A stretch of DNA of 64,000 nucleotides from Colletotrichum lupini. Taxonomy: Eukaryota > Ascomycota > Sordariomycetes > Glomerellales > Glomerellaceae. The position numbers and the translations under genes were made by a program. Positions within the stretch are counted from its first letter, which is position 1, and every line of letters starts with the position of its first letter. Positions 1-9,938 of this stretch are shown piece by piece. The stretch lies in NCBI RefSeq assembly GCF_023278565.1, contig NC_064673.1, positions 3,472,001 to 3,536,000 on the forward strand, read 5' to 3'. Below the pieces are notes generated by a model. That model made no database searches. It had not been told where the DNA came from and saw nothing but the letters and a program-made list of their open reading frames with translations.

Positions 1-68
1 TAGTTGGCGGGAGGTGCTCCGTAGGCAACGCCTGGAGGCGGTGCCGGAGGCCAGCTAGTGGGCATCAT
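1..68 (-). CDS. Partial proline-rich protein, N-terminus only
   Basis: Read leftward from ATG at 68, this frame stays open to the window edge and gives 22 residues rich in Pro, Gly and Ala (it begins MMPTSWPPAPPPG and continues AYGAPPAN). A second ATG directly follows the first, so either may start translation. Low-complexity N-termini like this occur in fungal RNA-binding and splicing proteins, but nothing visible identifies the family. The gene diverges from VPS36, sharing about 800 nt of upstream DNA. The call rests on frame and composition only. Confidence 0.4.
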   Translation of the reverse strand, partial: MMPTSWPPAPPPGVAYGAPPAN

Positions 69-875
69 TGTGAGGGCTGTGAGGATCGATCTTGAATATT
101 TCTGGATCGAAAATTAGTCTTGATCGGTCAGAACAAGTATATCTATCGATCTTTCGTGGTTGAGGCCGACTGAAAAAGGCGTGGAAATGTCGAACAGTCG
201 AAGATGCGGTGGTGGTGGTGGAAGGGGGGAAAGATGAAGTGAGGTTGGGAAGAAGCCGTGAAAGGTGAGGGCGGTAACAAAATGACGGTGGCCCGTGTGC
301 GGGATTTCAGGTAATAATAGTGGGGATCCGAGCCAAACAGTGCCCTTGTGCCTTGTGGCCAGAACCTTTGGTTGTCACTGGCACAGGAGTGCCACCTCGA
401 TGATTACCTAATGCATCATGCCTAGGTGCACCACTGCACCCTGATGCACACCGCTAGCAACAAAAGGGGACTATCGCTATAGTGGGTCGGCGACATCCCA
501 CCTTCAATGTCCAGTTCCCCCTCCACTCGACCGTTGCTTCTCCGTGGGGCAGTTGTGTTACGAGAGAGATAAACTGACGCCTGGCATAGAAGCTGTTGGT
601 TGAGTTCCTTCAGCCCCAACAACAATCTACTGAACTTTGTTCGGTGTCTCAAAACCTGTGGAGTTCTCCTCTTCTACCCTCGAATCATGCGCACTCCTTG
701 AAATAGCTGCGAACCCGGCCTCCGATCCCCTCCTCGAACCAGCCCGAGACTGTCCCTGACGTATTATGCGACAAACCGCGGCAAATAGCCCCTGCCATAC
801 TTCAACACCTCCCAACCAAACCCCAGTTTTGCGCGAGCTTCAATATCCTCAGTACGCTCGTGAATAATATGACGG
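69..875. other. Intergenic, divergent promoter region
   Basis: This separates the partial minus-strand gene from VPS36. Short open frames exist on both strands (for example 422-652 minus) but none looks like a known protein. I see no repeat or RNA gene. Confidence 0.5.
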
Positions 876-2890
876 ATGTTTCTAAAACAAATCGACCTCA
901 CGACCGCTCTCCGGCCTTCCTACCTACCGGATGAAGTCTTGTTGTTCGTCCAGGACAACGTCGGGCTCTATGAAGGGTAAATACGACAAGCCTTGAACCC
1001 CATCCTACGCTTCTCACCATGTACCAGTACACTAATTAGCTCTCCTCTTTGTCTAGGAAGTTCAAATTACCTCAACAGCAAAATGGTCAGGTGTACTTGA
1101 CGTCCCACCGAATCTGCTACGTCGACAAGGACGAGCCGCGCAAGCACTCCGTTGCCCTAGATCTGAAAGACATTGATCGATACGAGTTCTACGCGGGGTT
1201 CCTGAAATCGTCTGCGAAGATCACCCTGATTCCCAAGCCAATAAAACGCTCGTCGCTCCAGACCAGAGCGTCTGCGATATCTACACCTGGGAGAAATGGC
1301 GCAGGGTCACCAGCTCGAGCCGATGGTCCCTACCGACCGCCGCCCGAACCGGCAAGCGCAGCAACCTGGGTTTGCACCATCTGCAGCTTCTCCAACCCGG
1401 TCCCGTCAAACTTTGACCCAACGACGGCAAACATACACACCCCGCTGCCACCATGTCTTGCTTGCGGCATCAAGCCGACGTTGGCGCACGTTTTGAAGGC
1501 TTCTATATCGAATGCGACCAGCCGCGCCCCGCCGGCCACCCCTTCGAGCCCAACAGTCAGCTCGCCCCTCGCGATGCGCCCTCGGTCGACCTCCAACAGG
1601 CCCGACGACAACGCGGGGCCTCCGCCTCCCTGGCCAGCGGCCTCGAACATCAACGGCGGCGCCCCACCGAAGCCATCAGATCCAAGCGCGACGTTCCAAT
1701 GCCCTCGATGCACGTTCTCAAATCACCCGTCCCTGCTGTCATGCGAGATGTGCGGGGCACCCTTAATATCGCAAGATCTGCCCCAAGCAGTCGTCACCCA
1801 GGTGCAGACGCAAAGGACAGAGTCTCCAGGCCCGGTCCTCACGACGTCCTCGCCTGGCCAGGATACCGCCGAGAACATCAAAATTTCCTTCCGCGGAGGC
1901 GGAGAGAAGATATTCTACGAGCGGCTCAAGGGCGCGTTGACACAGCGCAAGTGGCTTCTGCAGGGCGCGCCGCCGGTACCCAAGAGCAATCGCACGATAG
2001 ACGACAACGGCGCCCTCGTACGCGCACCCGCGGCGGTCCCCGAGCGTCCCAAGGGCGTGGGTATCGCGGGTCTGGAGCAGCGCGGGCTCGACATGCGCAA
2101 GAACAACGAGGTGATGATTGGCAGCGCGTTCGAGGACCTGGACGCCCTGATGGCCTCCGCCAAGGAGATTGTGGCCCTCGCGGAGAGGTTTGCGCGACAG
2201 AATGGCGGGACGGGCGCCGAGGCCAACGCTCTGCTAGCCGAATCGGCCAGCCAGCTCGGTCTCGTGACGACCAAGGATATTGTAGGCGGGAGCAGCTCCG
2301 AGACGCTGTATCTGTCCGAGTTGTCGAGGAATCTTGCAGAGTTCCTCACAGACGACGCGCGAGGCGTTTTAAAAAAGGCGGGCGGGATCATCAACTTGGT
2401 TGACCTGTGGGCCATGTTCAACCGCGCCCGGGGCGGCGTCGAGCTCGTGAGCCCCATGGATTTCGAAAAGGCCTCGCAGATGTGGGAGTCACTCAGACTG
2501 CCCGTCCGGCTGCGAAAGTTCAAGAGCGGTGTGCTGGTCGTACAGAGTAGCGATCGCACCGACGAGACCACCATCAGGGCGCTGGTGTCCTGGCTGGACG
2601 ACTTGCACGAGTTCCCGCCGGACAAGGAGCTGGCGTGGGACTGGCGACAGTTTGGCCGCGGGGTGACGGCGCGGGATGCGGCGGAGCGGTTCGGCTGGAG
2701 CATTGGCGTGGCGGAGGAGGAGCTGGAGATGGCTGAGGAAAGGGGCGTGGTCTGTCGCGAGGACGGCATCGAGGGGCTCAAGTTTTGGAAGAATTACATT
2801 GATGTTGGCGACGTGAAGCACCGCCGGCGCAGGAAGCACCGCGAAGAGGACGAGGTCATGAAGGCGCTTAGAGAGAGTGGGTTGATGTGA
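876..2890 (+). CDS. VPS36: ESCRT-II subunit Vps36
   Basis: Exons 876-976 and 1057-2890 give 644 aa. The first exon (MFLKQIDLTTALRPSYLPDE) joins in frame to the long second exon, which has no ATG of its own at the right place; this fixes the start. Vps36 is part of ESCRT-II on endosomes, where its GLUE domain binds phosphoinositide and it helps sort ubiquitinated membrane proteins into multivesicular bodies. Visible parts: a GLUE/PH-like N-terminus (about 1-90), an NZF zinc finger inserted in it (Cys 140, 143, 167, 170), a second one (Cys 249, 252, 263, 266), a Pro/Ser-rich linker, the rest of GLUE (SFRGGGEKIFYERL), and a C-terminal EAP30 winged-helix region (about 390-640). The paired zinc fingers match fungal Vps36. 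It converges on the next gene, with 441 nt between stop codons. Confidence 0.93.
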
Positions 2891-3331
2891 CATTGCGGAA
2901 AGCTAGCTGTTGTGTGTGACACTGAACCTTGGATATATATCTATCTCGTGCTAGGGTCGACCTGGCTGGCGCGATTTGCAGACGATTAGAGCGCGCATTA
3001 CTATTCTACAAGTGTGTCTTTGTGTGTGTGTTGATGTGTACGTGTGTGTGCTTTGGGGGTTTCTCCCGGTCTGTCGTCTCCATGTCAGATGCCCAGTTTC
3101 CTTGAACCCGGCGGCCTGGGTTGATACCGCCTCCCAATGTCTTGAACCCATCTAATGCCAAAAAAAGAAGAAACCCGGAAACGCCGCCCCATGTGAACCA
3201 ATGCCAAAGAGGGAGGTTCTCAATAAACATAAAAACAAGTCATCTGGCCACCCGTCAGGCAGCTCTTGATCGGGAAAACCATGTTCCGACGAGGTAAAAG
3301 GGGGACACAGGCTCATGTACTCGGATCCTTT
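2891..3331. other. Intergenic between convergent genes
   Basis: This holds the 3' flanks of VPS36 and the following minus-strand gene. A TG/GTGT-rich stretch lies at about 3010-3050. Nothing else is recognised. Confidence 0.5.
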
Positions 3332-4372
3332 TCACTTCTCCGCCCTCTCCATGAGACTCAACCTCACCTTGCGGTTCACGACCCCGCCAACACCATACGC
3401 CGGGATAATACGGCAGATTCTCGCCATGGTGCTGATACCCCAATTCTTGGCCACAGACTGCCACCGGTTCTGCCACGACACAGGGGTAGCGGCGGCGTTG
3501 GGCCGGTTATACACGTCCAAGCCGAGCAAATGCAGCGGCGTGCTGGCGAGCTGCACCATGGCCGGCGCGGCGAACTGCACGACGGTCAACCCGCTCACCC
3601 TCTTCCTCATCTCCTCGCCCATCCGCTCGTTCAGCCAGGGGCCCAGTCTCGGCGGGACGTTGAAGCTCGCGAAGATGGTCATGCAGTCGCGCAGCGTGAA
3701 GAGCGCGTAGGTGAGCATCGGTACGGGGCGGGGCGTGGCGCCGGGGGGGCCGAACATGCGCGCAAAGACTTGGTCTTTGTACATGCAGATGCCGATGTTT
3801 GCGGTGCTCGAGGCGGCGAATTTGGCGGTGCCCGAAGTCACGGACGAGGCTGGCGTGTTGTGGACGGTGGAGGAGGCGGTGTCGAGGGTGTTTGCCGTGA
3901 GGTAGGTGCCGCCGTAGAGGGCGAAGATGAGGGCGAAGGGTTTGGAGAAGACGACGGCGTGGGGGCGGAGGAGGAGTTCTTTCAGGCAGGAGCGGACGCA
4001 TTCGCCTAGGGGACGGCGGCCGGAGGCGTTTTCCATGATGGAGCTATTCGAGAGTCAGTTTCTGGAGTGCACTTCACGGTGTAGGAGAGTTGGAAAGAGA
4101 GAGAAGAGTGTTGCTTACCGGTCAATGATGGAGACCAGGGGCGCGACCAAGGTGCCGGCGCACGCTGCGCTGAAGAAGTCGGCGCCGAGGCGGAAGCCCA
4201 GGTTCTTGGTGTTCCATTCTGACTTTGCCTCGCCCATTTTGGACTCCATGTCGACTTTTTGGGCCAGCGCCAGCGGGCTTGGGGGGTTGATCTTGAGGTC
4301 TGGCGTGACTGGTGCGGATGCGGCTGCGGCGGCGGCGGCAAGCCCTTGTGGTCTTGAGTCTCGTTCCGCCAT
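3332..4372 (-). CDS. Conserved fungal membrane protein, function unknown
   Basis: Minus-strand exons 4119-4372 and 3332-4043 (75-nt intron, 4044-4118) give 321 aa. The start is placed at MAERDSRPQG (4372), because the same frame further upstream runs into a homopolymer tract and reads as poly-Pro. Residues 1-30 are Ala/Ser-rich. Residues about 65-83 (ADFFSAACAGTLVAPLVSII) form a likely membrane segment, and another follows the intron (FSKPFALIFALYGGTYLTA). The C-terminal half has further hydrophobic stretches and several Arg/Lys-flanked helices. I do not recognise a catalytic motif or named family. The spread of small and hydrophobic residues would suit an organelle membrane protein, which is inference. 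Confidence 0.75.
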
Positions 4373-4480
4373 GCGGGCGCAGTTGTATGTGTATGTGTGT
4401 TGGAGCTTTGAAGAAGTTGGAGGCTGAAGCTCTCGCGATGCTTCGGTTGGGTTTCCTGGTGGTCGATTTCGCAGGCGGCC

Positions 4481-4590
4481 GGGGGGGGGGGGGGGGGGGG
4501 GTGGGGGGGGGGGGGGTGGGGGGGGGTGGGTGGTGGTGTGGGTTGGGGGGGGGGGGGGGAAGGGGGGGCGGGGGGGGGGGGGGGTGGGGT

Positions 4591-4632
<42 letters not shown>
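4481..4632. repeat. G-homopolymer tract (152 nt, few interruptions)
   Basis: The plus strand is almost only G, broken by a few T and A bases, and starts about 108 nt upstream of the minus-strand ATG at 4372. In the sense of that gene it is a poly-C leader or promoter tract. It has strong G-quadruplex potential if real, but such runs also arise from two-colour sequencing chemistry or poor consensus. Confidence 0.9.
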
Positions 4633-4633
<1 letters not shown>

Positions 4634-5537
4634 ACAGCGATTGCGCTGGACCGGGTGGTTTCCCGACGTTCGGTTTGCGACGGGTGATGTCAATAGACGG
4701 GTTCGGGGTTGGAGGAGGTGACGTATCGGCGTGGGTGACGTCGCGAAGGTCGGAGTTTTGGGGAAAGCTAAGGAAGCTCTCCAAGGACGGGACGACACAC
4801 ACGAATGGGATGAAAGAGGTTCCCTTTTTGGGGGGGAATTGACCTCAAGAGGAAGGATGAGGCGGGGGGGAAAAACCAAAGGTAATGGGGGAAAGTGGTC
4901 TACTAGAAGATGGGAGAGAGAACAAGGGAAGACCAGGACGAAAAAGGACAAGAGCTACGGTAGAGCTACACTATGGACACAAATCCCATGGGCGAAGAAG
5001 AGAGTAGGAAACAAGACCAGCCCGGGACGCAGCTTTTTTGCGACCTTTGTGCCGGGCACGACGCGCCCAATTATGGCCGTCTCGAGGAGCTCAGAGTCAG
5101 ACAAGCGACCCCGGGACGGGACGGGAGCGTAGTCCGTGGCAGAGAGGAAAAAACAGCAGAGCCCTGGACTGGTAGAGTGCCATGGGATAAAATAAAGTGG
5201 ACTGCCGCAAGGTATTCCGTATCACATCCATGGTGCTACGGATGAGGGTGGACGAATGGTTGCTCGAAAATTTCAGCTTACTGGAGACCGAAGTCGGAGA
5301 TAGTCGGTACGATGGGGCCCGAGGAATGTCCACAGGTATCTATCTACCTCTACTTCGTACCTTTACCTTAGCTAAAAGTCAAGTAATTATAAAGCAGGTA
5401 GGTACCTACAGGTAGACATTGTTTTGACACCTCAAGATAAGATACTTTGCCTTGGGTAACTTTGCAAGACATGCCATACAAATTTCTGGCTTGTTACCAG
5501 TTCGTGTGACGGTTCCCCCAGGAGTTTCTGTAGAGTG

Positions 5538-5553
5538 TACTCCGTACTCCGTA
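5538..5553. repeat. TACTCCGTA intergenic motif, doubled
   Basis: TACTCCG is repeated back to back. The same TACTCCGTAC appears at 6299-6308, and a palindromic relative lies at 53425-53438. All copies are outside genes. Confidence 0.6.
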
Positions 5554-5853
5554 GATTGAACGGATATGGCATTTTCTTCAATGTCTCCATCGCAGGAACC
5601 CATCCCGAGCCACTGTAAATAATGGGGGTCCTTTGGGGGGTTGGCGCACTCTTGGAGAGCTGGGGCCCTGGGGGATGTGAGTCGGACTCGGGAAACATGG
5701 GACGGGACCAGTAAACACCAAGGGAGACGCCTGTTTTGGTGATTGGTGGGGGTCACACGGGGTCACTCGCTTGGTGGAGGCTCCTGTTGATGGGGACCAG
5801 TGCCTTCCAGTGATTGACCAAGTGAATGGTCCACGGATACCGTCCGCGTTGGC

Positions 5854-5874
5854 TGAGTCCTGAGTCCTGAGTCC
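5854..5874. repeat. Three tandem copies of TGAGTCC
   Basis: TGAGTCC occurs three times head to tail, followed by TGACTT. Each copy resembles a bZIP (Gcn4/AP-1-like) half-site, TGAGTCA. Any regulatory role is inference. Confidence 0.6.
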
Positions 5875-6942
5875 TGACTTAGGTATGAACATGTGGGCAG
5901 CCCAGAAATCGCATGATGGCATGACTTTGAGTGTCGAGAGTGTTTGTTCGCTTCGGACATGCACCTAAAATGACCAAACGAGAGAAGACGCCCGCCTAGA
6001 GGCATCTCCAAGAGTGGGTCCCCTCGTCGGCTACTCTCCCGTTGGCCGTCCGGTTTCCTTCCGGGGGAGCGACACTGACCCACCCGACCTCGGGGCTCTG
6101 GGATTGGACGATTGGGATTCGCGCTACGTACCCGACCCGACCAGTGGGTCCCACGACCTGCTGAGTATCTTAGGTACGTTTCGCAGCTTAGCTAAGCTTT
6201 CGCTCAAGAAGCTGGGGGGCCGCGTGGTTGGAGTACGTACCCTTTTCTGTACCTTTCCTTTCCTCTTGGCGCATGTCTCTCCAGCAAGTCTGGATAGGTA
6301 CTCCGTACTTACGCAGTATTAATAAAGTGCTCCGGGACCCAGAGGTCATTCAATACGAATCAATAAGCTTGAAAAATGTTACCAAAAGACATAGGAGGAA
6401 TCACGGCAATCCTCTGAAAATACCCAAGATCGATTTCACACACAATTGCGTGCTTTCTTACCTACGACCCTATTTACCTAACTCTAGGTATACGAACACA
6501 GATACGTTAGGCCAAATAGGCACCAGCATCGGCAGCGCAGCGCAGCGCACATCCCATACCATCCAATTCGTCCCTAGGTCTACTTCCAGAGCCGGCTAAG
6601 ATATTCGCCGTCTCCAAAACCACCCCCGAGGCCCAAGCAGGAAGGTAAGCAATCGGACAAATTCGAGGAAACTTTGGAAGCTTAACGTGTCGACCTACAA
6701 GGGCTGTCGCGTCCCTGGAGACAGCATGCGTCACCCTCATTCGTACGTCTGGTCAAACTGCTGCCTTTTTCAACCGCGTCTGATCCTCTCGCAGCAAAGT
6801 GTCAGCACCATAGTTTCCATTGCTTCAATTGACTTCATCTCACCGCGTCGATACCATCGCGTTGTATTTCGTCCCCCAATTGTGAATACCATCTACATTC
6901 CAAATCCACCACCTTTCGCGGTGTCCACCCATTCTCTCCAAC

Positions 6943-9140
6943 ATGCGCGTGGCAAAGGAATTCACCCCCGAGGTGCTCCTGAGCGCACCCCGCCGCGGCG
7001 CCGCCGTCCCGAGCCCGGACGGCAAGCTCATCCTCTACACCCAATCCACCCACAGCTTCGACGACAACAAGACCCTCAAGGAGGTCCGCCTCATGCACGT
7101 CGAGTCCGGCGCCTCCGATCAGCTCACCGACGACGACAACGTACACGACGCCCTGTGGCTGCCTGGCACAGCGAGCGACATCGTCTACTTGAAATCCGGC
7201 GACAAGGGCACCACCCAGATCTGGATCGCCAACGGCGCCGAGCCGGCCAGGGAGCATTACGTCGCTGCAGAGTATGATGCGCCCATCAGCGCCCTCAAGG
7301 TCAAGGCGCTGGGTGATGCGAGTGTCGGCTTCGTCGTTGCTGGGCTGGTAGGGCCCGACGGGTCTCTGTTCAATGACAAGACCGAGGAGAAGAGGTCCAC
7401 GGGGCGAATCTTTGACGATTACCACATCAGGCGTGTAAGTTGGGGGATGTAAATCGGTGACATATTCGTGACTAATATCGTGTTAGTGGAACGAACTGAT
7501 CAAACCTCACAAATACGCCCTCTGGTACTCGACTCTCGTCAACGCGCACGGCAAATGGGGCGTCGCAGGCGAGCTCCAAAACGCCATCAAGGGAAGCCGT
7601 CTCGAGGCGCCGTCGGGCATGTACGACGTCAGCGACCCGACGGACGCGTTCGACGTCAGTGAGAAAGGCATCACCTTCATCGCAGAGGACACCGGGCTGA
7701 AGCCGGAGGACGCGGGCGCCTCCCACGTCTACTACGTCCCGCTCACGTCGTTCTCGGCCGCCGCGAGTGCCAAGCCCAGGCCGCTTGTCATGGGCATATC
7801 GGAGGCCAAGGCGCATTACTCCAACGTGAGGTTCTCGCCCGACGGCTCCAAGATTGCATTTTTGCACGAGCCGCTCGACAACCCCGCGGACGCGAGGTTG
7901 TATATGGGCCACACGGCGTCCTTTGGCGCTTACGATGTGCACAAGATGATCTTTGGCAACGGGCCGAGCTTGCCGCCCAAGGGGTTCGAGTTCGCGGGCA
8001 GCTCTGATGCCATCTTTTTGCAGACGGAAGACTGCGGACGGGTGAAGCTGTCGCACGTGGAGCTCCGTCACGATGCAGAGGCGACGACACTGACGTCGAG
8101 CGGCGTCGTCTCGGCTTTCTACCCTCTCAAGGAGGGCAGCTATGACAAGGTCCTGGTGACGAGCAATAGTTTCCTTGACAGCAGCCTGTGGCAGATTATC
8201 GACGTCTCGTTGAACACGGCGCCAAAGACTGTGTCGTCGGCTACGAAACACGGCGCAAAGTACGGGTTGTCTCACAGCATGGTCTCTGAGTTTTGGTACG
8301 AGGGCGAAGGCGACAACATTGTGCACTCCTTCATCATCAAGCCGGCAAATTTTGACAAGACCAAAAAGTACCCTTGGATTCTCTTACCTCACGGTGGGCC
8401 GGAATCGTCTTGGACGGATTCATGGTCGACAAGGGTTAGCCAGTCCCCTCTTTCGTCTCGTATACTCACCCTCAACTAACACCTGAAATCAGTGGAACAT
8501 GGCCCTTTGGGCCCAACAAGGCTACGTCCTCATCGCGCCAAACATAGCAGGCAGCACAGGCTACGGCGTCGACTTCACAGCCCGCATCTACCGCTCCTGG
8601 GGCGGCGCTCCCTTCCAAGACCTCGTCCGCCTCATGGACCACCTGCAACAAGTCCCCTACCTCGACCAGGACCGCGCCGTCGTCGCGGGCGCCTCGTACG
8701 GCGGGTACATGATCTCCTGGATGAACGGGCACGACCTGATCCGCCGCTTCGCCTGCTCCATCTGGCACGACGGGATTTTCAGTCTGCCTGTGTTCATGCT
8801 GCAGAGCGACGTCGTCGACGGCGGGCCCGACTTCGGGGGGCCGCCCTTTTTGTGGGATAATGCCGAGGAAATGGAGCGGTGGAACCCGGCGCGGCCGGAG
8901 CTGCTGCGGAATTGGAGGCACGCGCCGCCGACGTTGATCATTCACAGCGAGAAGGATTACAGGTGTCCTATCACGGAGGGGATTGCTGCGTACAATACGC
9001 TCATGTGCCAGGGCGTCAAGACGAGGTTCTTGACGTTTGATGATGAGTGTCATTGGGTGCTGAACCCTGAGAACTCAATGGTTTGGCACAAGACTGTTTT
9101 TGACTGGATGGCGAGGTTTACCGGGGAGCGCAGGGTTTGA
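6943..9140 (+). CDS. S9 family peptidase, dipeptidyl-peptidase 5-like
   Basis: Exons 6943-7434, 7487-8434 and 8493-9140 give 695 aa; both joints are phase 0 and both restart with Trp-Asn (WNEL, WNMA). This is a prolyl-oligopeptidase-family serine peptidase that would remove N-terminal dipeptides. The N-terminal two thirds should form a beta-propeller (SPDGKLILYTQS and FSPDGSKIAF are blade-like repeats), followed by an alpha/beta-hydrolase domain. The active site is visible: Ser548 in GASYGGY, Asp635 in SEKDYRCP and His667 in DDECHWV. Secreted fungal Dpp5 (DppV) starts with a signal peptide. Here the N-terminus (MRVAKEFTPEVLLSAPRRGA) has none, so a cytosolic enzyme is likelier. It lies head to tail with the beta-mannosidase. 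Confidence 0.9.
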
Positions 9141-9580
9141 AGGGGGTGTTTGTGAAATGGGAGTGCAGCTTATATACGATGAAGATATCGGGTGAGAGGC
9201 AGTCAGCAACATTGAATAGGACAAAGTGACAAAGTACCAAGATATCAGATGAGATGGCTTTTCTCATCCAAATATCTTCATCCATGACTTTTACTCTTCG
9301 ACCTTGAAGTTGTAAGTGCAGTTGGTGATCGGGCATATATACCTCCGAGACCCCCAACCAAGCCATCGGGACTTTAAATCGCCGCATCAGAGGTCAAAAG
9401 TGGATCTCACGGGGGACTTTAAACCTCCGTCTCTTCCACCAATTAACCGGACATTTCAGCAGTACTACGGTAGCCCGTTCATTGACTCGGCTCCGGACGG
9501 TGCTACCCCGAGCTCAGTCTCGATGCCGTAATCCAATCGGCTGACTTCAAGCTCCTCAAAATATGGGGGGTTTTGTCTGC

Positions 9581-9612
<32 letters not shown>

Positions 9613-9938
9613 CACACCCCCCCCCCCCCCCCCCCCCCCCCGCTCGTCCCCGTAAACCACCCCCCTTCCTCCAACCCCCCCAAAAATGGGGGGGTTTTTT
9701 TTCCCGCCCCCCCCCCCCCCCCCCCGGATGGCGACCCCGATTTCCCCGGTCTTCAGCCGGGCTCGTGTAAGAGGGAACATCGTAGCTTTGCGAGTTTTAT
9801 GTATAAGACTGCGCAACATCACGTCGTTCCCCCTTTTAATTTCATAGTATCTCAGTGATCTTTGCGGGCGTAGTATATCAAACTGAAAGGGTGTACTCCA
9901 TCTTACATGGTAGAAACCTTTTAGTCCCAACATCCAAG
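9141..9938. other. Intergenic between DPP5-like and beta-mannosidase genes
   Basis: This contains the C-homopolymer block (9584-9725). The rest is ordinary sequence without a recognisable gene. Confidence 0.5.
9584..9725. repeat. C-homopolymer block
   Basis: Two long C runs (9584-9641 and about 9706-9725) flank a less uniform segment with C, A and G runs. The block ends 213 nt before the beta-mannosidase ATG. A pattern of A run, TGGGGGG, T run, then poly-C occurs twice (about 9556-9590 and 9681-9715), which looks like an imperfect duplicate of one sequence and raises suspicion of a consensus artefact. Confidence 0.85.

Larger units (their letters stand above)
4373..6942. other. 2.6-kb intergenic region
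   Basis: This is the divergent space between the minus-strand membrane protein and the DPP5-like peptidase. It holds the G-homopolymer tract (4481-4632), copies of TACTCCGTA (5538-5553 and 6299-6308), a 7-nt tandem repeat (5854-5874) and several short ACCTAGGTA-like stretches. Open frames here are short or made by the G tract. I see no gene. Confidence 0.55.

Noticed and set aside
1453..2781. Alternative-frame ORFs of 288-316 codons over VPS36
   Set aside because: These are shadows; the frame with zinc fingers and the EAP30 region is the coding one.
4122..4951. Long minus-strand poly-Pro frames and plus-strand poly-Gly frames
   Set aside because: They are made by the G/C homopolymer tract; composition is not that of a protein and the real exon begins at 4372.
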